From an uncultured bacterium (lineage in GTDB: Bacteria; Verrucomicrobiota; Lentisphaeria; Victivallales; UBA1829), in contig CASEYW010000166.1 of the NCBI GenBank assembly GCA_949292215.1, positions 1 through 38,789 of the forward strand: a stretch of DNA of 38,789 nucleotides. The letters run 5' to 3'. Both the position numbers and the translations under genes were made by a program. Below, piece after piece: positions 35,004-38,789 of the stretch (position 1 is the stretch's first letter; every line of letters begins with the position of its first letter). The notes beneath the pieces are model-generated. The model made no database searches. It saw nothing but the letters and a program-made list of their open reading frames with translations, and was not told the DNA's origin.

Positions 35004-36293
35004 TCAGAGATCCTCAATTCTGATGAATTTGACTTTATTCAAAACGTCCGACAGCCGACTGATTTCGGCGATTGCCGCCTTCATATTGCTCTCTTCGCAA
35101 AGATGAGTCAGAATCACGAGGGAAACATGTTCCGCATCCTTGCGCTCCTTCTGAACGACACTGGAGATGCTGATCGAATGAGCCGCCAGAATATTGGTGA
35201 TCTTGGCAAGCACACCGGGCAGATCCACAACCTGAAGACTCAGGTAATAACGAGACTTGACCTTGTCAATCGAAAGCACGTTCTCGTAAAGATTTCCGGC
35301 GGTAAAGCCGGGAATCCGGCGATTGGATTCGAATTTGAGATTCAGACAAACATCCGTGATATCCGCAACTACCGCACTGGCAGTGGCGTTGCGGCCTGCA
35401 CCGCGTCCATAGAACATCGTGTCTCCGATAAAATCACCGTTGACCATCACGGCGTTGAAGACATCCCCGACCTTCGCAAGCATGGACTGCTTCGGAATCA
35501 GCGTCGGATGAACCCGCACTTCCACATTGCCGTCGTTCTGTTTGATAATCGCCAGCAGTTTGATCTTGTACCCGAGTTCATCGGTCAGCTTGATCTCCTC
35601 CAGCGTGATATCCGTAATGCCCTCGACATAAACGGGGTCCATGCCGAACCATTCTCCGTAGGCAAGGGACGCCATGATCGTTGCCTTGTGAGCCGTATCG
35701 AATCCATCGACATCAAGCGAGGGATTCGCTTCCGCATAACCGAGTTTCTGCGCATCGGCAAGGACTTCCTTGAAATCCGCCTGATCACGCTCCATCCGAG
35801 TCAGAATATAGTTGCAGGTTCCGTTCAGGATTCCATAAATTCGATTGATCCGGTTGCCGACAAGTCCTTCGCGCAGACTCTTGATGATCGGAATTCCTCC
35901 TCCGACACTTGCCTCATAAAAGATATCCGTTCCGGATTTTTCCGCTGCTTCGAAAAGTTCCTCGCCGAATTTGGCAAGCAGCGCCTTGTTCGCCGTCACG
36001 ACAGGTTTTCCACGCTTCAGGGCTTCCAGAATGATCGTTTTTGCAAACGTTGTCCCTCCGACCAGTTCAACGATGACATCGCACTGGTCAATGGCCTCCA
36101 TCGCGTCTGTTGTGAGAACTCCGGCGGGAACTTTTACGCCGCGGTCGCGGACGATGTCCAGATCGGCGATCTTTTTTATGACCGGTTTCACGCCGGTGCG
36201 CTTCGCAATCACATCCCCGTTTTTGAGCAGACAGTCCGCTACGCCTGCTCCGACGGTTCCAAACCCGATAATGCCAATTCCAAGCTCCTTCAC
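35004..36293 (-). CDS. hom: Homoserine dehydrogenase
   Basis: A 429-residue NAD(P)-dependent enzyme reducing aspartate semialdehyde to homoserine. Rossmann motif GFGTVG (10-15), VTANKALLA, EASVGGGIPI and NGTCNYILTRM (catalytic/substrate segment with a conserved Lys/Glu region GYAEANPSLDVDGFD after it) are all clear; a C-terminal ACT domain (about 345-425) suggests threonine feedback. I choose GTG 36293: AAGGAG lies 7 bases before it and the promoter at 36339-36367 gives a leader of about 39 bases. The ATG at 36320 would leave only about 12 bases and no ribosome site. First gene of the hom-ask unit, possibly running on to the methionine gene. Confidence 0.93.
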   Translation of the reverse strand: MKELGIGIIGFGTVGAGVADCLLKNGDVIAKRTGVKPVIKKIADLDIVRDRGVKVPAGVLTTDAMEAIDQCDVIVELVGGTTFAKTIILEALKRGKPVVTANKALLAKFGEELFEAAEKSGTDIFYEASVGGGIPIIKSLREGLVGNRINRIYGILNGTCNYILTRMERDQADFKEVLADAQKLGYAEANPSLDVDGFDTAHKATIMASLAYGEWFGMDPVYVEGITDITLEEIKLTDELGYKIKLLAIIKQNDGNVEVRVHPTLIPKQSMLAKVGDVFNAVMVNGDFIGDTMFYGRGAGRNATASAVVADITDVCLNLKFESNRRIPGFTAGNLYENVLSIDKVKSRYYLSLQVVDLPGVLAKITNILAAHSISISSVVQKERKDAEHVSLVILTHLCEESNMKAAIAEISRLSDVLNKVKFIRIEDL

Positions 36294-36338
36294 AGGGGAA
36301 CTCCTTGTTGCTGGTTTCATTTTGAAAGATAACTTTTT

Positions 36339-36367
36339 AATATATCATGAAAAGCAGGGAAAGTCAA
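36339..36367 (-). promoter_or_regulatory. Promoter of hom-ask
   Basis: On the minus strand: TTGACT (36367-36362), a 17-base spacer and TATATT (36344-36339). Transcription starts near 36332. Near-consensus at both boxes. Confidence 0.8.
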
Positions 36368-36473
36368 CGCCGGAAGCGGAAAAGAAAGTGTGATTTTTCT
36401 CTCAGAAGCGGGTTTCATTTTCCCATCTGGAATCCTATATTACAGCCCGCAGAAAAAACAGGAGGAAAAAGAA

Positions 36474-37202
36474 ATGGGAAACAGAATCGCAATGTTTCTA
36501 CTGGGGGCAACTCTGGCGCTCGGATTTGCCTGGTCGGCGTACATCATTTCCAACGCGGCGGTCAAGGTTACGCAGAAGGATACGATCCGGGTCAAGGGAT
36601 CGGCATCCCGTTCACTCACCTCCGACTTTGCCATCTGGAGCGGACAGGTCATCGTCAAGGCAAAAACGCTCGACGCTGCCTATTCCCAGCTTGCCGCGCA
36701 CCGGAAAAAAGCGGAATCCTTCATTCTGAAAGCAGGGTTCAAACCGCAGGAAATCCGTTTCGACAGCATCTCCATTCAGGAAAATTACAAACTGGATGAA
36801 AAAGGGCGCCACACCAATGAACTGCTTGATTACCAGCTTTTCCAGAATGTCGAAGTCTCCAGCCCGCGTGTCTATGAGATCGAAAAACTTTCGCGCGCAT
36901 TCACCGAACTTGTGAAGGAAGGTGTCGTGGTCCGAGCCTATTCCCCCGTTTTCCTCGTGCAGAAACTGGATGAGTACAAAATGGAACTTCTCGCCGAAGC
37001 CACCCGCAACGGGAGGGAACGTGCGGAGATCCTCGCCCGCAACAGCGGTGGAACGGTCGGACGCCTCCTATCCGCCTCGCAGGGAATCTTCCAGGTGATC
37101 GCCCCCGGCTCCAGCGATATCTCCGACATGGGCACCTACGACAAAACAACCATTCAAAAAGAACTCAAAGCCGTCGTCACTCTGGAATTCCGCGTGGAAT
37201 AA
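36474..37202 (+). CDS. SIMPL-domain (DUF541) membrane-anchored periplasmic protein
   Basis: A 242-residue protein with one N-terminal membrane segment (about 5-26) and a periplasmic SIMPL/DUF541 domain (about 36-242). Family features: V-K-G-S-A-S-R at 40-46 (usual VxGxG/AxR start), the middle region with Q-x-I-x-F-D-S-I-S-I and the C-terminal V-T-L-E-F-R-V strand. Function is poorly known; members have been linked to oxidative-stress tolerance and outer-membrane assembly. ATG 36474 is chosen for AGGAGG (36460-36465); a frame opening at 36390 precedes the likely -10 box TATATT (36436-36441). Divergent from hom and followed by a terminator, so probably monocistronic. Confidence 0.85.
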   Translation: MGNRIAMFLLGATLALGFAWSAYIISNAAVKVTQKDTIRVKGSASRSLTSDFAIWSGQVIVKAKTLDAAYSQLAAHRKKAESFILKAGFKPQEIRFDSISIQENYKLDEKGRHTNELLDYQLFQNVEVSSPRVYEIEKLSRAFTELVKEGVVVRAYSPVFLVQKLDEYKMELLAEATRNGRERAEILARNSGGTVGRLLSASQGIFQVIAPGSSDISDMGTYDKTTIQKELKAVVTLEFRVE

Positions 37203-37229
37203 TCCCTTTTTTCTTTGCCATCCATCGGC

Positions 37230-37268
37230 GCCGGAACGGAACAACCTCTTCCGTTCCGGCATTTTTTT
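37230..37268 (+). terminator. Intrinsic terminator after the SIMPL gene
   Basis: A perfect 12-bp stem, GCCGGAACGGAA (37230-37241) and TTCCGTTCCGGC (37249-37260), loop CAACCTC, followed by A and seven T (37262-37268). Strong for the plus strand; no T tract follows for the minus-strand regulator gene, which ends at 37268. Confidence 0.95.
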
Positions 37269-38326
37269 CAGAATCCGCTTCTGCGTTTCTTAAGAACGGT
37301 ATCCATTTCAATGCAGTATTTCTTATGTGCTGTGGAATTTTTCAGCAAACGTTCGATCTGCCGGTTCACTGTCTGGAAAAAATTGAAACAGCCGTTTTCC
37401 GCAGGCTCAGCGGAATGGATCACACACGGATGTCCCAGCATGGAAAATCCCCGGTCGAGCGGCTCACCCACTCCGAGATCGAGAAGCGGATTTTCCAATA
37501 TGCCGGAATACTTCCGTTTTTCCAGTTCGCGTCTCAAGAAATCGTTCTGCTCCTCCAGAGAAAAGCGGGAAGTGAACCCGCGCGGGAATTCCAGCAGATG
37601 AATGCGAATGCCAAGCCGTTCCGCCGCGGCGAATACTCCATCGCAGGCATAGCGGTTGAAATAATGCTCCTGGCTCCCGGAAAAGACAACCAGTTCATGC
37701 TGCCCGGTCTGCGAATACATTTTCCGGACAGCCGCCATCCCGAAGCGAACGTTGTCTCCAGTTACCTGGCTGAAATCCATACCGGGATAGAGTCCGCCCC
37801 GGAAATCCCCGAGAAAAATGACCGGAACCGACAGCTTCATGCAAATTCTCAGTTCCTCCTTCCCGAGCGACGGAGCATTGAACAGAAGACAATCCACGTT
37901 CAACTGCTCCACCAATTTCCGGATTTCGATCTCAAAATTACGCCGGTTCTCCGGAACCGTCCCTAAACTGCGGATCGTAAAGTTGAAATCCGGACGCCGA
38001 TTCGGCGGCTGAGCAATCCGGCAGAGAAAATCAAAATAGCGTCCGCGGATGTGATTCGAATAAAAACCGGCAAGCGCAATTTCAAACACATCTTTCGCAT
38101 TCCTGCCGGAGACAAAAACACCGCGTCCCTGTTCCCGGCGGATCAGATTCTCCGCTGCGAGCACCTCCAGCGCCCGTACCACGGTCTTCGTGCTGACGGA
38201 AAATTCCTCCGCCAGTTTCCGCACGCTGCTCAGACGTGTCCCCGCCGGAAGATTCCCCTCTTTGATTGCCCGCTTCAAGGCATCAAGAACCTGCTCATTT
38301 TTCGACTGTGCCGTAAAAAGTCCCAT
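37268..38326 (-). CDS. GntR-type regulator with LacI-like sensor domain
   Basis: A 352-residue transcription factor: N-terminal GntR winged helix-turn-helix (about 8-70; LPAGTRLSSVRKLAEEFSVS, then TVVRALEVLAAENLI and the wing REQGRGVFV) fused to a periplasmic-binding-like sensor (about 85-345; VPVIFLGDF and GDNVRFGMAAVRKM resemble Peripla_BP_3 regulators). This domain pairing is common in Lentisphaerota and usually senses sugars; the ligand here is unknown. Start 38326 is preferred because the predicted transcript starts at about 38358, only 2 bases before the in-frame ATG 38356; a leaderless start there stays possible. An operator-like palindrome covers its promoter, which suggests autoregulation. 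Divergent from gdhA. Confidence 0.85.
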   Translation of the reverse strand: MGLFTAQSKNEQVLDALKRAIKEGNLPAGTRLSSVRKLAEEFSVSTKTVVRALEVLAAENLIRREQGRGVFVSGRNAKDVFEIALAGFYSNHIRGRYFDFLCRIAQPPNRRPDFNFTIRSLGTVPENRRNFEIEIRKLVEQLNVDCLLFNAPSLGKEELRICMKLSVPVIFLGDFRGGLYPGMDFSQVTGDNVRFGMAAVRKMYSQTGQHELVVFSGSQEHYFNRYACDGVFAAAERLGIRIHLLEFPRGFTSRFSLEEQNDFLRRELEKRKYSGILENPLLDLGVGEPLDRGFSMLGHPCVIHSAEPAENGCFNFFQTVNRQIERLLKNSTAHKKYCIEMDTVLKKRRSGF

Positions 38327-38353
38327 TTTCTCCGGAAAATCTCCAATTGTTTT

Positions 38354-38393
38354 CAACTGTTTTTATAATACAACAGTCAGAAACAGTTGTCAA
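38354..38393 (-). promoter_or_regulatory. Promoter and operator-like palindrome of the GntR gene
   Basis: On the minus strand, TTGACA (38393-38388), 17 bases, TATTAT (38370-38365): near-perfect consensus. A perfect 9-bp inverted repeat, CAACTGTTT (38354-38362) and AAACAGTTG (38381-38389), flanks the -10 box, and a third partial copy, CAACAGTC (38371-38378), lies between. Such placement predicts repression, probably by the regulator itself. Confidence 0.75.
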
Positions 38394-38666
38394 GAAAAAG
38401 GAAGCTGATTTTTCTCAAAAAAGACCTTTCATCAGCAGCTTTCGCGCTTCAGGAAACGAAACGCGGGAAATCAAAAAAACACCGAAGGCGGAAGAAGGTA
38501 TGAAACACTTTTTCCTCCTCTTTTCCCTGTTTTTACATTTTTGTAAGATCAGGAAAACCAATCTTTCAAAAAAATCATTTTTTTCGGGAGGAAAATTGAT
38601 TTTTCCGCAAAAAAAAAGTACATTAAATACCAGTCGATTCAATCAACCAAAAGAAAGGCGACACAC
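38394..38666. other. Divergent intergenic region between the regulator and gdhA
   Basis: Together with the operator this is a stretch of about 310 bases without a gene. The gdhA-proximal part (38505-38625) is AT-rich with repeated T/A runs (for example around 38568-38584 and 38604-38617). A promoter for gdhA is at 38596-38624. Confidence 0.55.
38596..38624 (+). promoter_or_regulatory. Promoter of gdhA
   Basis: TTGATT (38596-38601), a 17-base spacer and TACATT (38619-38624). The start would be near 38631, giving a leader of about 36 bases that contains GAAAGG (38653-38658). Confidence 0.65.
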
Positions 38667-38789
38667 ATGAACAGCTATGCACAGAGAGTGCTTGAGAGCA
38701 TCAAGCAGTCCGCAGGATGGGAAAAGGAATTCATCCAGAGCGTAACGGAAGTCTTCGAATCCCTCGGAAAACTTCTGGACCGCGACAGC
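38667..38789 (+). CDS. gdhA: NADP-type glutamate dehydrogenase, N-terminal fragment
   Basis: The first 41 codons of a gene cut by the window end. The peptide begins MNSYAQRVLESIKQS and continues with EFIQSVTEVFESLGKLL, which matches the conserved N-terminal helix of hexameric glutamate dehydrogenase (pattern Y-x(2)-R/K-V-L-E ... E-F-x-Q-x-V-x-E-V). The enzyme aminates 2-oxoglutarate to glutamate. No catalytic residue lies in the visible part, so the call rests on the N-terminus only. Confidence 0.72.
   Translation, partial: MNSYAQRVLESIKQSAGWEKEFIQSVTEVFESLGKLLDRDS

Noticed and set aside
1..38789. tRNA, rRNA, CRISPR arrays and phage genes
   Set aside because: No cloverleaf-like sequence with a TTC-type arm, no rRNA-like stretch, no regularly spaced direct repeats and no phage structural genes were found on reading both strands.

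Overview
The window reads as a chromosomal segment of a Gram-negative bacterium of the PVC superphylum, most plausibly Lentisphaerota (Victivallales-like). Reasons: genes for LPS-type envelope chemistry (heptose kinase, DUF374 acyltransferase, GT39-like transferase), a complete type II secretion (T2SS) operon, a second pseudopilin cassette resembling the 'Verru_Chthon cassette' families known from Verrucomicrobia, and a GntR regulator with a LacI-like sensor domain. The taxonomy is inferred from recalled family distributions, not from a marker gene. No rRNA, tRNA, CRISPR array, insertion sequence or prophage was seen.

Layout. (1) 163-4007, plus strand: ROK sugar kinase, small membrane protein, heptose-7-P kinase, endonuclease III, DUF374 acyltransferase. 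(2) 4096-8350: consensus promoter, then cinA, aat, GT39-like membrane glycosyltransferase and nfo (endonuclease IV). (3) 8488-20543: a secreted RGG/helical-repeat protein, then a tightly overlapped T2SS operon in the unusual order L-M-C-D-E-F-G-H-I-J-K, with a secretin that carries its own lipobox. (4) 20617-24523: promoter, extended SDR reductase, strong terminator, promoter, then yicC-cysE-yggS. (5) 24835-31496: AT-rich spacer, PadR regulator, a perfect 15-bp A/T hairpin, a promoter and a five-gene pseudopilin cassette (two pseudopilins, a 992-residue GspK-like protein, an unknown secreted protein, a GspH-like pseudopilin). (6) 36367-31610, minus strand: promoter, hom, aspartokinase, then a fused homocysteine methyltransferase/methylene-THF reductase; this is the aspartate-to-threonine/methionine route. 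(7) 36474-38789: SIMPL-domain protein, terminator, GntR/LacI-type regulator (minus) with an operator-like palindrome over its promoter, and the start of gdhA running off the window.

How it fits together. The core of the window is secretion and surface machinery: one standard-looking T2SS with its own pseudopilins and one separate, AT-richer cassette of pseudopilin-like proteins with no ATPase, platform protein or secretin of its own. The cassette may be a substrate or accessory pseudopilus that uses shared machinery. Six of the seven recognisable class III signal peptides lack the Gly at -1 that prepilin peptidases normally need, so the cognate peptidase (not in this window) probably has relaxed specificity. 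Predicted promoters share one pattern: TTGA(C/T)(A/T), exactly 17 bases, TA-A-T-rich -10 box.
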